Positions 12,845-25,900 of a stretch of 64,000 nucleotides of DNA are shown piece after piece. Where the stretch lies: contig JBANDB010000002.1 of NCBI GenBank assembly GCA_037576215.1, positions 4,030,001 to 4,094,000 on the forward strand, written 5' to 3'. Each line of letters begins with the position of its first letter. Within the stretch, counting starts at the first letter, position 1. The notes under the pieces are model-generated. The model made no database searches, had not been told where the DNA came from, and saw nothing but the letters and a program-made list of their open reading frames with translations. The translations under genes were made by a program, and so were the position numbers. The DNA is from Armillaria gallica (Eukaryota; Basidiomycota; Agaricomycetes; Agaricales; Physalacriaceae).

Positions 12845-14939
12845 CTACAGTTCTACATATTGGCCGGGTCCGTGTTCTTTGCCAGATGGCGTAAACACCG
12901 AAGAAATAGCCCGCAGACCGCGCATCCAGAACCGCAGTAACAGCCCCACACACTCCGCCGTGCTTTCCTTACACACTCTAAATAGGGACGTGAACCGCAT
13001 CCGGATTTGTTCAAGCACAGTGCTTTTCAATTCGTGACCAATCCCTTGCGATGGTCGTGGCTGCAAAGCCGGTCAGGTCCGTAAGCCGATGCTTCGAATA
13101 TAATACTCACTTGATGTGGCACACTTTCGGCTTCCCGAATAATATTCTCCTGCGACTCAGTGTGACTTATATCTTGCCACATACCCCGGAAGATATTGGC
13201 AGCGTTCAGACTTTCACTGAAACGATGCAAGGTGTTTATCAATGCTACAACCTCTGATCGCTGCAGCAAATTCGAGTTTGTGTCCGGACTTCAGACTATA
13301 TTAGCTGATGATGCCATTTGAAGATAGAAAGACGAACTCGAGTGCCCTATCATCCATCTCGAAGAGGATTTTGAGGGCCGTGGCAACGCCGGTGGTTTGC
13401 ACTTTACCCCAGAGTCGACACTTATCACAACCAATGCAGTCCATGATGCGGGTCACATTCCGGAAATGAGTTTTGAATTCCTCTTTTACAACCTGATCGC
13501 AGTTAATTGGTTGCTGATGGACGATATGATTATCAAAACTCACATCGGCGTTGTCACCTTGGAAAAGAACCGACTCGTCAAACTTTCCAGCGCGTTGGGC
13601 TATAGAGAGAACGTTAGACAATCTGGCCTTCGTCTCCAGATCATCTTCATGATTTCCGGTAGAACAGTAATCATAAGCCGAAAGATAGGGCTCGAGTCTG
13701 GCTACTGCGCGGAGGAGAAGGACAGTGTTGAAGTAAATGTACTGTAACCTCTCGGGGTATGCGGCGACCCGGTTCACGAAACATTGGAGGTTAGGAGCCT
13801 AGGACAAAATTGGAACACGCATAATGAGCAAGAAAGAAAAGGCGTACCCATTCACCAGTACTTTGATTGAGAAACTCCAGACAGATATGAGTCGATATAG
13901 ATGCATGCAGACCTTGTGTGTGTCAGTGAGATGTATGATGGTCGGTTAACAATGCCTACCAGACACAATTCTGTAATACACCCTCTTTTCTAAACACTGG
14001 TTGTCGCTGCCTTCATTGAGAGTATCTGGAATAGGAGCAGAAGGCTTTCCTGGCTTGATGGAAGACTCAGAAAGACCAAAACAGTTCTCTCTATATATGG
14101 CGCTCCAGACGCCCCCTGCACCTGCACCAGAATATCCCGTATAACGCTCAGGTATCAACGAAAGATCGTAGTATTCCCCTCCTGCCAACAAAGATATAAA
14201 TGATTAGAGGACGAACGTAATGAGTATATCCTACCTGTATTGTCATCTAGAAAACAATAATCTGAATCACGGTGATAGCAGCCAGGCAGTGGATGATACT
14301 AGATGATGCATCATCAGCGCTACGGATATGAAAGGCTTGGTGTAGACATACATCTTCCACAGGTGGGGCTTGACTTAGAGCGGTTGCTCTCCACTTCTCT
14401 GGGATTTGGCTCTTGAATACATTGTTAGATGAGGAAGGCCCGAAATGTCGAGAAACTGACCTCATCTACAGAAGTGATAGCGCAGCCCGGATCACTACAC
14501 AATCCATAGTCATCCCAGAACGGACAGTCGCGATACAAGTCTGCCTGGTTATATTGTCAAGAGCTGACTTTATGCTGGAATGATAGTTCCTTGCCTGGAA
14601 ATATTTGAAGAATGGTGTCGCAACTAGTTCGTGAAGATTCTCAAATAGATCCTCATTTACGCTGTCGACGGTTTCATAGTCGCATGAAGTTGTGTCTATG
14701 GGGCCGGTCGGCTATTCCGCGGAATAAGAAAGGGTTACAGGAGCTTGAGAAACACGACATACAGATGCATTCTCGCAAGAAGTCTCCTTCACAGGTTGGT
14801 ATTCAAGAACATTGAGGACATTCTGACCCTTGGCGCTCTTTGTCAGGCTTTCGGATAATATAGAACTTGCGGTCGTGGTTGCAGGTAAGAAAGCTTGCAA
14901 TATGAGAGCAATACGAAGAGCACGACAAAGACGGTTCAT
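12845..14939 (-). CDS. ERO1: ERO1, endoplasmic reticulum oxidoreductin
   Basis: FAD-dependent thiol oxidase of the ER lumen that re-oxidises protein disulfide isomerase and makes hydrogen peroxide. ATG 14939 begins a signal peptide (MNRLCRALRIALILQAFLPA). Next come the N-terminal Cys region (TTSCDYETVDSVN, DCPFWDDYGLC), the FAD-binding fold (GGVWSAIYRENCF, YFNTVLLLRAVARLEPYL) and the active-site motif CIGCDKCRLWGK (CxxCxxC). Further on, EVVALINTLHRFSESLNAA is typical of fungal Ero1. The C terminus is a short basic, amphipathic tail ending at 12845, not an HDEL. About ten introns. A palindromic CCACGTGG lies about 135 bp upstream of the start. Highly conserved, so the call is firm. Confidence 0.95.
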
Positions 14940-15570
14940 TGTAGATGGTGCGGCGCCTGCGCAGAAGTGGTAGTTGGTGATTAGATACTGTCCAAGGTGA
15001 CGCCGGAGAAAAGAATAGTTTGTGGTGAGAGTGCTGAAAGTCACATCCTTGGTTCCACGTAGGAGACATGAACCACGTGGTCTGCTCTCGATCAGCCTCG
15101 AGCTCGGCGACTCAGTCAGCCTGTATCAGCATAGCTTTTCTGCCCAAGTTACCAAGCTGTCCAGGTCTCAGGCGCGCCTAGTTACAGCATTATGATTTAG
15201 TGCTAGCTACTCTACGTAACAAGTCTGCCATTTAAATGTTCATGTACTTAATCCGGTCTACCCTTCCGCATACGCGTCTTTCACGTAGCAGATAGTACAG
15301 CAGTATTCAGGCAATAATCTGGAGTTCAGTTACGTGTTTCAATCAAAGATTGCCGTTGAATAGAGACGGTCTGCCTGATGATAGGCCCTGCAGCCACGTC
15401 AGGCCTTCAGGACTCAGGTGCAAAAAGTCGCACGGTGCTGGGAATCAATCTCTTCCTTACACTACCACTTTCCGACAGCCGTTGCTTGGCTGTATTACTG
15501 GCGCACGAGTTAATTGCTCGTCGCCTTGGTCTTTCTCCGTCAAAGGCTTTTCGTTCTTCGGACACCCGTA
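14940..15570. promoter_or_regulatory. Shared divergent promoter of ERO1 and the vigilin gene
   Basis: 631 bp between two start codons that point apart. It holds the palindrome CCACGTGG at 15073-15080. This is an E-box for bHLH factors and includes the CCACG half found in unfolded-protein-response elements, which would suit ERO1. Binding is inferred only. Confidence 0.4.
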
Positions 15571-18500
15571 ATGGCCCTCTCTGCTGCTGATCTCCAGGTG
15601 TGTAGCAATTCTGTCTTGCGAGTTTTCTGTTTCATTCTACTACCATACTTAGAGGAAGCATGAGCTTGAAGGCACCCCGGACCCATTCCCTTCTCTTGTA
15701 GAGTCGCCAGTCAAGCCTAGGATTCAGGCTCCTGTTACCCAAGTGGACACCAATTTCCAGGCGGCCTTTCCTTCTCTTGCACCTACAGCGCCCTCAGTCG
15801 CTTCCGCCCCAAAGTCGGCATGGGGCGCGGACGCCGGTCCTCGCATCAAACCCAGTGTCGCTAGGCAGCCCGTCTTCACTGACACCTTCACCCTCGCCGC
15901 CATCGAGTTGACCGCTTCTGGAAGGGATCAAAGGCCTCCGACTCTTGGTGAGGTCATGAAGCAGGTTATGACTAAGTACAAGGTCAAGCTGGAAGCGTCT
16001 CGTAACGAACGTACTCGTCAGACCACGTTCCACGTCAAGGCCGACACTCAGAAGGAACTCGACAAGGCCAAGAGGAGCCTCCTTGCTCTTCTCAGTCCGG
16101 TGGTATGCCTTATCTACTCATCTATCGTCTTGCATTCACGCCTTTTCGTTCCAGATTACACATGTCATTCAAGCTCCTGCCTCGACGATCGCTAGCATTA
16201 TCGGGCCTAAGGGTACGGACAATCTCTATTCGGGCCGGCTAGCGACTCACATATATATTCAGGTGCGACGCTGAAGCAAATCCGAGATCAAACGAGTGTA
16301 AGGGTCGACATACCTCGCAGAGACACACTCGCCCTTCCAAACGGTGGTGGACATGTCAACGGCAACTCGTCAGGCAAAGCTACTCCCTCTCAGGATGATG
16401 AAGAGGAAGAGCTTCTCGTTCCGGTTACTCTGGTTGGCCCTCAGCCCTTGGTTTACGAAGCAGAGGCTCTTTTGAAGCAGATCATCTCCTCAAAGACCTC
16501 AAAGACCACGCAGCGCGTTCGCGATATTCCCGTCAATATCCTCCCATTTGTCACCGCTCAGAAAGCTCAGTTTGAAGCTGCGGCAGAAGGCGAGGAAATC
16601 AGGTTGGCGCTGAATACTGTGGATCGCGAAATTACCGTCAGTGGTGATCGTGAAGCCGTTGGACGTGTCGTCGAAACGATCAGGGCTTCCATCGATACCT
16701 TCAAAGCCTCGTTAACTTCTCTGAAGATCTCATTGCCCAAACGACAGCACCGTTTACTCAGTGGTGCAGCGGCCCAAGAGGTACTGGTGAAAAGCAAGTG
16801 CGCTGTGATTGTGGCAAAACCGGATGACCCTAGTGACGAGATCACCGTCTGGGGCTATCCCAATGACCTTGCAGGCGGTCTTACTGCGGTCATGGAACAG
16901 GCAAACTCGAAATACATACACGAATTCCCGCTCCCTGGACCCATTGCAACATCACGACAACTTTTGACGTATATGACGCGCATCAACTACCCAAAGACGC
17001 TCATGGCAGCCAATCCGGATGTCTCCGTCTTTACGCCGTCGCTGGCCGCCATTGACAAGGCTCAGTCTCTGACGATTGACCTTGTCGGTGATAAATCTGC
17101 TGTCGATGTAGTTGTCAGGCAAGTTTCGGAACTAATTGGAAAGCTCATCGGCGCAACTCTTGAAGTCAGTATCGATTGGCTTGTCCATCGCATCGTCATG
17201 GGAAAGAATGCTAAGAAGTACGAACATCCTTGTTCCCGGGAGATTTACTAAGCTCTCTCTACAGAATCAAGCAGTTCCATGATGTCCACAACGTTTCGGT
17301 ATATTTCCCTGGCGAGGCTCTGGAGCAGTCTTCGGTTCTCTTGGTATACGATCCACTATCGCCATCAGCATCACCTTCTCCGGACGAGAAAAGGAAGCAT
17401 TTGGACGATGTGTCCAAGGAACTACTGAAGATGGCGAAAGACGCGGCTGATGTTAAGAGTGAAGTCGTTTCAGTTGACAAACGTTGGCACGATTCTGTTG
17501 TTGGTCAAGGTGGCACGACTCTCAATGCGTACGTGTTTAAGCCTCTAATCCTCGCAATGATACTCAATTGATCTGAATAAACTCAGTATCATTGGGGAGG
17601 ATAAGACACTCTCTATCAAGGTCGGCGCCGATGCTGCAGACCCGTCGGGCGAAGATGTCATCGTTGTCCGTGGAGCAAGTGCCGACGTCGACCGGGCCGT
17701 CAAGGAAATACTGAAGATTGTCGAAGATGCCAAGAACGACGAAATTGTGAACAGTTATGTACGTGCATTATATTACCAGCCTAAGCTCACCCTGACGTTG
17801 TGTCCAGTCCACCGAATTTGATATTGAGAGAGAGTTTGTCGGGCGCATTGTTGGTGCTCAAGGTTCAGGCGTTAACAAACTCCGCGACCAACTTGGTGTT
17901 AAAGTAGACGTTTCTGACGATGACGAGAAGGACAAGGATGGTAGCAAGAAAAAAAAGGGTACTCATCACAAGTCCAAGGTCACCGTGAGTATTGATACGT
18001 TGCGCATACTGAGTAAACCTTACATATCTTTGAAGATCACTGGCAGAAAGGAGAACGTTGAAGAGGCAAAAAAACGGATTCTCACTCAGCTGGAGCGCAT
18101 TGTGAGTGTACTTTCCTTTGATCTTGGATACACTACAACGCCCATATCTAGGCCGACGAAACTTCGGAAGTGCTCAAGATTCCGAACCAATACCATTCTT
18201 CATTGATTGGTCAGAGCGGCAAATATGCTATTCGACTCGAGGAGAAGTATTCCGTCAAGATCACCTTCCCTCGTCAGAACGCTGAGAATGGGGAAGCTAA
18301 GACCCGCGAACAGTTGAAGTCGGACGAAGTCCTTGTGAAAGGTGGCAAGAAAGGTGTCGCTGGTGCCAAGGCTGAATTGCTCGAAGTATGTTCAGCACCA
18401 CCCTTTTGCACATGATACTCATTTTTCCAGGCCCTTGAATTCGAGAAGGAATCGAACAACGTTCTCAAGTTCACTGTACCCACTCGTTCGGTTGCCCGAA

Positions 18501-19932
18501 TTCTTGGACGTGGGGGCGCATCCATCAATGAGATCAAGGATAACACTGATGCTCAGATCGACGTCGACAAGGCTTCCGATGATTCCTCCGTCACCAATGT
18601 CACTGTCAGAGGGACGAAGAAGGCGGTCGCTGCCGCTAAGGCCGCTGTTCTGGCCATCGCTGACCAGATTGCCGAGGAATGCAATGAGACAGTCGTAGTA
18701 GAAAGTAGGTTCCACCGTACTCTTATCGGCAGCGGCGGTCAAGGTCTCAAGGATTTGGTCGCTCGTTGCGGTGGTCCTTCAGACCCTAAAGTTCTGGCCG
18801 GTCTCATTAGATTGTGAGAAAGTATCTCCTGCCGAAGAAATCGTACTGAAGCCAAATTGAATAGCCCTCGGCAAGGCGAACCTTCTGACGAAGTCCGTCT
18901 TCGTGGTGAGCAGAAGCTGGTTAACAAAGTCAAGGCGGAATTGGAAAAGGCTGTCGCCGCTCTGCGGGACCGCGTTGTTTTGGCTGTCGACATTCCGGCT
19001 GGCCAGCACCGTGCTCTCATTGGTCGTGGGGGACAAAATCTAAACGAGATGCAGAACAAGCATAACGTACAGATCCAGTTCCCTGGCTCTCGCTCTTACG
19101 GACAATTTGGCGAACCTGATAATGCGTCAGAGTTTGTCGATGCAGATCCTGGGAATCTCGTCAAGGTTTCTGGTTCGCGGGAAGCCTGTGAAAAGGCTGT
19201 TGAAGAGCTGAAGGTAGATTCGTTTTATCCTCATCGTGGTTGGGGTACTCATAAACTTCCAAGACATTGGTGAAACCTGCTGTTCCTGAGGGAGTGACTG
19301 ATACTGTGGATGTTCCTCTCAAGTATCATCACGTCATCTCTCAGCAAGGTCACTTCTTCCGGACTTTGCGTACGTTGGGGGTACAGGTTGATCAGTCTGT
19401 TCATCCCCAGCAATCCGCTGTGCCCAGTCGTCCAGAGCCGGCTGATGCAGATGAGGCCAGTGCTCGGATTGATGCAGACGCAGAAGCAGAAGCAGAAGCT
19501 CCTTCTGATGCTATCTGGGAGGTTGTTCCCAACTACCAGAACGTCGAGGAGGGAGACTCGACTTGGACCCTCAAAGCCCGGGATCAAGCTGCGTTGGACA
19601 AAGCACGTCAACTCATCACCGATGCCGTGAATGCTGCTGCGCAAATGTCATCGGTTGGATTCCTCACTTTGTCTGACCGCTCCATGTTCCCAAGAATTGT
19701 CGGGTCCAAAGGCTCGAATGTCGCCCGTCTTCGCAACGAAACAGGTGCCGACATTACTGTTAGCAGAGAAAATAGCACGATTGTCATCATGGGTAAGTCT
19801 AGATGCTGATATCATGTTATCGCTACTAACGCTCATGCCTCAGGTTCCGAAACTGACATAGTCGCCGCCAAAGATGCAATTCTGAAAATGTCGTCGACCC
19901 CTTCAGGTCGGTCACAACGTCGACACTCTTGA
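15571..19932 (+). CDS. SCP160: Vigilin / Scp160-like multi-KH RNA-binding protein
   Basis: Binds mRNAs and translating ribosomes at the ER. Thirteen exons can be joined in frame (15571-15597, 15653-16102, 16155-16212, 16263-17217, 17265-17528, 17587-17758, 17808-17984, 18036-18101, 18152-18385, 18431-18813, 18865-19213, 19264-19792, 19844-19932), giving about 1250 residues, near the yeast length (1222). I count about eleven KH repeats. Eight keep a GxxG loop (GPKG, GQGG, GAQG, GQSG, GRGG, GSGG, GRGG, GSKG); three are degenerate (around SGAAAQE, MGKNAKK and SQQGHFF), as is usual in vigilins. An Ala/Glu-rich linker near 19460-19500 precedes the last KH. What looks like a frame break near 18813 is an intron joining LIR to FPRQGEPSDEV. 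ATG 15571 gives a short first exon. Confidence 0.93.
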
Positions 19933-20043
19933 TCTCTACATTACTGGATATTTAAGCGGATAATTGGCATGTAGTTATGACGTTGGAATAGCATACTGTT
20001 CATGAGGAGTCAATTGTGATTAAAATTACTGCACTATTGGTCA

Positions 20044-22782
20044 CTATATATCTTCCAAAGGTACACCATCCACACCATCCATACCGTCTGAATCATCCAA
20101 TGGTACACCGTCAAGATCATCGTCAACATTAGCTCCGGGTGATTTGTCCGCATTGTCCACTAGAGGTTCACCGTCAACGTCATCTATTGGCTCGCCGTCG
20201 ATGGCGTCCATCGGCTCGCCATCAACATCCTCATCTGTTCCGTGCGCACCGTCGCTGTCAAGTTCCATAGGCTCGCCATCCTGCTCTGTGTCTCCTTCTA
20301 CCGCATCAGCGGATGCAAGTTGGAAAGTACTTGTTTTGAATTTGGAGCTGAATGACGGCCCAGCGTCCTGGGTTTCGCTTTTGTTCGTAGATGGTATCGA
20401 TGTTGACTTGGCAACGCCTTCCAGCCGGGATCTAAGCTCCCCCGTATATTCGGCAGGGAATACAATCCAGTCATCCCAAATATCGAGCACCGTAGTGATC
20501 TGTTTTTTGAACGTCTCTGCAGTAATTCGCCCCGGAAACGAATGATAAATGTTGGCGAGATGGTCAAAAACAATCCCTAGCCTAGACTGAAACTCCTGGC
20601 GAAATTTCCAGGCGCTGGGCACGGAGGATGCAGAGTTGTGCAGAATATCGCATATCAAATACAAACGCGCGACTTTTCGAGGCACCGGGGTACTGTCAAC
20701 AAGTAAGGAGGCAATGATGATATCGGCAACCTGAGTCATAGTGAATAGAGGTCATCGAGGCGAAAAATCAGGTGGACTAACCTCATGCGCCGCTTCTGCA
20801 TGTTCAAGGCTAAATGCCATACAACGGGCAATTTCACCTCGTTTGCCTGACAATGCTCGGAGCATTGCTTCGAATCGTTTTCGGGCAAACTTGCCAAGCA
20901 CAGTTTTGCGTACTCTTTCACGTTCCGAATCTTCTGCGGAATCGGTTGAGTAGATTGAGTTGTAGCCCTGTAAAAAATATTGATTGTCAAACTAGATTTT
21001 GAGACTGGAATGCCCGTACGTCGTCAATGAATTCAGGTGACATTTCACGCTTATCTTGCATTAAATCCAGGTAGTATCCATGGCGTCGATGCTAGAAGAC
21101 TTCGATTAGGCATTGCAGATGCTGAACCTAACAAAACCTACGTCTGGACAAAGGAAGGCGTATTTTGGATTGTTTTGTTCCCGCAGGCGAAGATTCTGTT
21201 CATAACCGCTGCCTTGGCCTTTGATTTCGGCGACAACAGCTCGTATGAATGTGTCAGTGACAGTTTCGCTCTCATCTGTATGACCGCGATAGGATGGGCT
21301 TTTAGAACGATGCCGAGCTGATGGACTACGTGAACGTGATCGTTGCGTGCGGCTGTAGGAACGCCTTCGATGAGGGGATCTAGATCGACTGCGATTCCAA
21401 GATGGACTCCGCGACCGCCGAGAGGGCTTGTCCCGAAAATCGGCTCCGTGACCTCTTTCCTTCGAGCGACTTCGACTTCGGGGTTTGTGAATATTTGAGA
21501 CTAAAGATAAGAAAGACGGTGAGATAGGACCACGTTTAGCGAGCTGGATATACACTTTCCATACATCGGTTTCGCTGCAACGGGCACAGCTTTGCTCCAA
21601 CCCACTCTCAGAACAGAGCCACCCCAGTCAAAGCCATCAAGCTCGCGCAAAGCTTCCTCTGCATCCTTCCGCTTCATGAATGATACAAAACCACTTAGCC
21701 CACTGTTTTTGGTTCGCCTAGTCGCCGTCATATCGGCACCTGGACCAACAGTAGCATCGGTGCGGGGCCACATTATTTTAACCTAAGAAAATGCACGATA
21801 AGACATAGGGCGACGCAAGCACGCTATATCGTACCGATCCTACAGGTCCAATGCGCGCAAAGAAGACGCCTAGACTTTGTTCGGTAACATGAGGCGGTAA
21901 ATTCGCCACGAAAACATTCGAGGTCTGTAAGACGAAAGTATTTATAAAATGCCAGGATTCGACAGATGTAAATACCTGAGGGTCTCCTCTATCTTTACTC
22001 CCACTCTGTCCGTCGTAAGCTGCTTTGCTTTTAGCAATGCATTGACCGTCAATCAGTTGAGACATACCTGCTAGAGCAGTGACAGATCGACCATGTCCGT
22101 GAGCTAGTGAGACGTCAGAATCGCAGGCAACCCTCTATTAACACAATTGCAAATGACCATGACGAGAATATCTCGCTTCGCGTTCGGCTTGTTCTCTATC
22201 TTGGAATGAGTAAGGCAATTTGACAGAGTGTAAACAGTATTGACCGTTTAATTTCTTCAAGAAAAGCATCCATTGCACGTTTGCCCTTGGGCTTAGGAGG
22301 AGCTGAGTTTGACGGTGAAGGAGACTGAAGATAATGAAAACCCCATCCCACCAGAAAGCAACGATAAGCCTGACCTTGTTCCTTCCATGATGTTTCCGCT
22401 CTGACGAGGCAGCTGAATGTCCATATGTAGGCCCTGACTCTGCTGCCGTCCCTGCTTTGACGAAGGTTGAATGAGTTTTTCTGTCTTCGCCTTCAAACGC
22501 ATCCAAAAATTCAGCATATGCTTTGGCGGCGTTGGCAGCTTCTTCTCGTTTCTTTGCCTCCGCAGCCTCTTGTTCTTTTTCCCGGCGTGATTTCTTCAAC
22601 TTTCCAGAGGTGTACTGGGTCACTTTTGCATCATCGACTGTCTTGGACTATGGTTTGTTGGTAAGCGTGAAACAGAAGAAAAATGGCCCTATGCGTCGCA
22701 CTGGGAACGAAGATTCGTCTTCTTCATTGTCGAAAAAATGGGACAAATTAGAGGAGGCTAGCTTGGTCTTGGTCTTGTCCAT
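20044..22782 (-). CDS. U2SURP: U2 snRNP-associated SURP-motif protein (SR140)
   Basis: Spliceosomal factor of the U2 snRNP. Domain order on the minus strand is typical. The N-terminal part is basic and coiled (KKSRREKEQEAAEAKKREE). An RRM at about 21930-21560 starts SNVFVANLPPHVTEQSLGVF and ends GGSVLRVGWSKAVP. An RS-rich linker (SRSRSPHRRRSYSR) follows. The SURP domain holds FIRAVVAEIKGQG and EQNNPKYAFL. A CTD-interacting domain at about 20990-20360 has YLICDILHNSASSVPSAWKF and IWDDWIVFPAEYTGELRSRL. The tail is acidic with repeated DGEP(M/L/I)D units. ATG 22782 opens the first exon (MDKTKTKLASSNLSHFF); an intron joins FP to SKTVDDAKV. It shares a 206-bp promoter with the ISWI gene and converges with vigilin (111 bp between stops). 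Confidence 0.92.
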
Positions 22783-22988
22783 GATGGAGGAGGAATGTGG
22801 GAATGTGGTGTTGTTTGCCTCGGACCGTCGCGTGCTGTCACCGTCACACCGCGTCGCCTATTAACATACACTTTGGCTTCTTTCTCCACTGCCAGCCGGC
22901 TCCACATTAGATGGCGGTATGTCCATTCTTGCTGCATTGTGTTCATACTCTCACTGCCTTGCTGTAGTCCCTATCTGCTGGTGTGCCC
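22783..22988. promoter_or_regulatory. Compact bidirectional promoter between SR140 and ISWI
   Basis: 206 bp separate two divergent start codons, so the two nuclear genes must share this region. No specific site is recognised. Confidence 0.5.
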
Positions 22989-25900
22989 ATGGACGAGGAT
23001 ATTCTCAGCGATGTCGTTCCAAGCAACATTGTTTCGCGCCAGGTAAGTTGAGCGCGCCTTTGTCAACCTCGCTAGCGATAACGTCGTGTAGCCTAGCCAA
23101 GGCGTAGAGAGCGAGTATGATGGAGATGCAATCGCTGAACAGGGAGAAGAAGATGTGGTACGCTGCTGTGTTAGATCTCCTCGACCTTTCTAAACGAGTT
23201 TAGAGCCCCCATGTGGACAGCAAAGTTAACAAGAAGCAAAGGAAAGCGGACGCAGAAGATAAACTGCAGGCCCAGCGTAAGGAAATGGACAAGGCAAAGG
23301 CAAGACACACCCCCAGCCTCAGGTTCATTTTCTCAAGGGATAATAATAGATTTCGGATGCCGTGAAACGATACACGTATCTTTTAGGGCAGACGGAGCTT
23401 TTCAAGCACTTTGTAGATATAAAGGTAAACCACCTACGCGTCGACTGGTGAATGCTTCTTTACTACATCTACAGAGAGCACGCGATCCAGAATATGCTGC
23501 AATGCTAGACGCACAGCCCAAACCAAAAGGACGAGGTCGCAAGAAAGTCGCGTGAGTCCTTGTTTAGTATTTCCTAAGTATTCTCAACCTACAATGTCCC
23601 TTCTTCAGCGATAACACCCGCCACCGTCGGTCCGAAAAGGAAGAGGACGAAGAACTATTGAAGGACGGGGAGGCCGCTGCCGACGGGAATGACCAGCCTT
23701 TCGTGTTCGAAGAGTCCCCCAGCTGTGAGTTCCTCGTGCATCAGAGAAGCCAGGCGCTTAACCCCTTGAACAGTCATCCATGGTACCATGCGTGGATATC
23801 AGTTACAAGGTCTCAATTGGATGGTGTCTTTACACCACAATGGCCTAAATGGTATACTGGCAGATGAAATGGTGAGTGTTGCCGTCTCATACTCGTCTTT
23901 TCGTCCCTTTACTTTGCCATTAAGGGCCTTGGGAAAACGTTACAGACCATCTCCTTCCTATCCTATCTCAAGCACTACCGTGACATTTCCGGTCCACATT
24001 TGGTTGTTGTTCCTAAGTCTACATTGCAAAATTGGCAACGTGAATTCGAACAATGGACCCCCGATGTCAAGGCTGTTGTCCTCACTGGCACCAAGGAGGA
24101 GCGGAGTAATATCATCACCGACTGCCTAATCCCACAGGATTTTGAGGTTTGCATCACCTCGTATGAAATTTGTCTCATCGAGAAGTCGGCGCTGAAGAAA
24201 TTCTCCTTCGAATATATTGTCATCGACGAGGCTCATAGGATCAAGAACGTAGACTCTATCTTGTCACAGATCGTCCGGGCATTCACGTCTCGCGGGCGAA
24301 TGCTGATTACTGGAACCCCCCTGCAAAACAACTTGAAGGAATTGTTTGCTCTCCTAAATTTTATTTGTCCCGAAATTTTCGTCAACTACGCAGACCTAGA
24401 CAGTTTCTTGCATAAAGATTCTAACGATACCGAGGAGGAGGAGGAGAAAAGCAAGAGGGTCGTCGAAGCTCTGCATAAAATTCTGCGGCCTTTCCTGTTG
24501 AGGCGCGTTAAGTCTGATGTAGAGAAGAATCTTCTTCCTAGTGGGTTTTTTGCTCTCCTTTGTGATTCGATATTGATTGGGTTTCTAGAAAAGGAGATCA
24601 ATATTTACGTGGGCCTAACAGAAATGCAGCGTAAATGGTACAGATCTGTCCTAGAAAAGGATATTGATGCTGTGAATGGTTTGTCCGCTACTGAACCTTT
24701 CTTCGGACACCTCACATACTTGTTCCAGGGCTCACTGGCAAGAAAGAAGGCAAGACCAGACTAATGAACATGGTCATGCAGGTTGGTGGTCTTACTTACC
24801 CTGCTTAACGCTAGACACTCACTATCCTCTTAGCTGCGAAAAGTGACATGTCATCCTTATCTTTTCGATGGGGCTGTGAGATTCATGCCTACTGCTTTAC
24901 ATTATAAAACTGACATCGATGTTGGGCATAGGAACCAGGCCCTCCTTACACGACCGATGAACACCTGATACAAAATTCCGGTAAAATGGTCATCCTTGAT
25001 AAATTACTGGCGTCTATGAATTCGAAGGGTTCTCGTGTCCTGATATTCAGTCAAATGAGCCGTGTGCTAGACATATTGGAGGATTACTGTCACTTCAGGC
25101 AATATCGTAAGCTTATCCTCCCTATAGACAGAAGCCTTTATTAACGCATTTACACCAGAGTATTGTCGCATTGACGGAAACACGGCACATGACGATCGGG
25201 TGCTAGCCATTGACGACTATAACAAACCGGGCAGCGAGAAATTTATATTCCTGCTGACGACTCGCGCTGGTGGTCTCGGTATCAACTTAACCACCGCAGA
25301 CATTGTTGTTCTTTACGACAGTGACTGGTATGATGCTCGTCTCTACGCCTGCGAAGTTGATGCCATGATCGTGCTTTAGGAACCCTCAAGCCGATCTCCA
25401 AGCTATGGACCGTGCACATCGTATTGGCCAAACAAAGCAGGTCTACGTTTTCCGCTTTATCACTGAAGGCAGCGTCGAAGAAAGGATGTTGGAGCGTGCG
25501 GCTCAGAAGCTGCGACTGGATCAGCTTGTCATCCAACAGGGCCGCTCACAGCAGACCAAAGGTATGCTTCTGCTATTCCACAAGTCCAACTCGGTATGAC
25601 TCACTGTACCAACAGCCGCCAATAAGGATGAATTGCTGGAAATGATTGCCCACGGAGCCGAGAAAATCATAAATTCATCCGGATCTGATGAGTAAGCATA
25701 CCATCTAAATATGCATTTGGCATCTTGACAAGATCGAATTGCTTAGGGCACTTTTCACCGAAGACATCGATGCCATTATTCAGCGTGGTGAAGAGCGTAC
25801 CGTGGAGTTGAATACTAAATATGAGGGTCTAAATTTCGAAGATCTCAGCAACTTCAAGTCCGAGGCTTCTGTTCAGCAATGGGAGGGCGAGGATTTCCGC

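Noticed and set aside
18779..18870. Apparent frameshift in the vigilin gene near 18813
   Set aside because: A GT-AG intron (18814-18864) joins LIR to FPRQGEPSDEV in phase, and the thirteen exons sum to a multiple of three.
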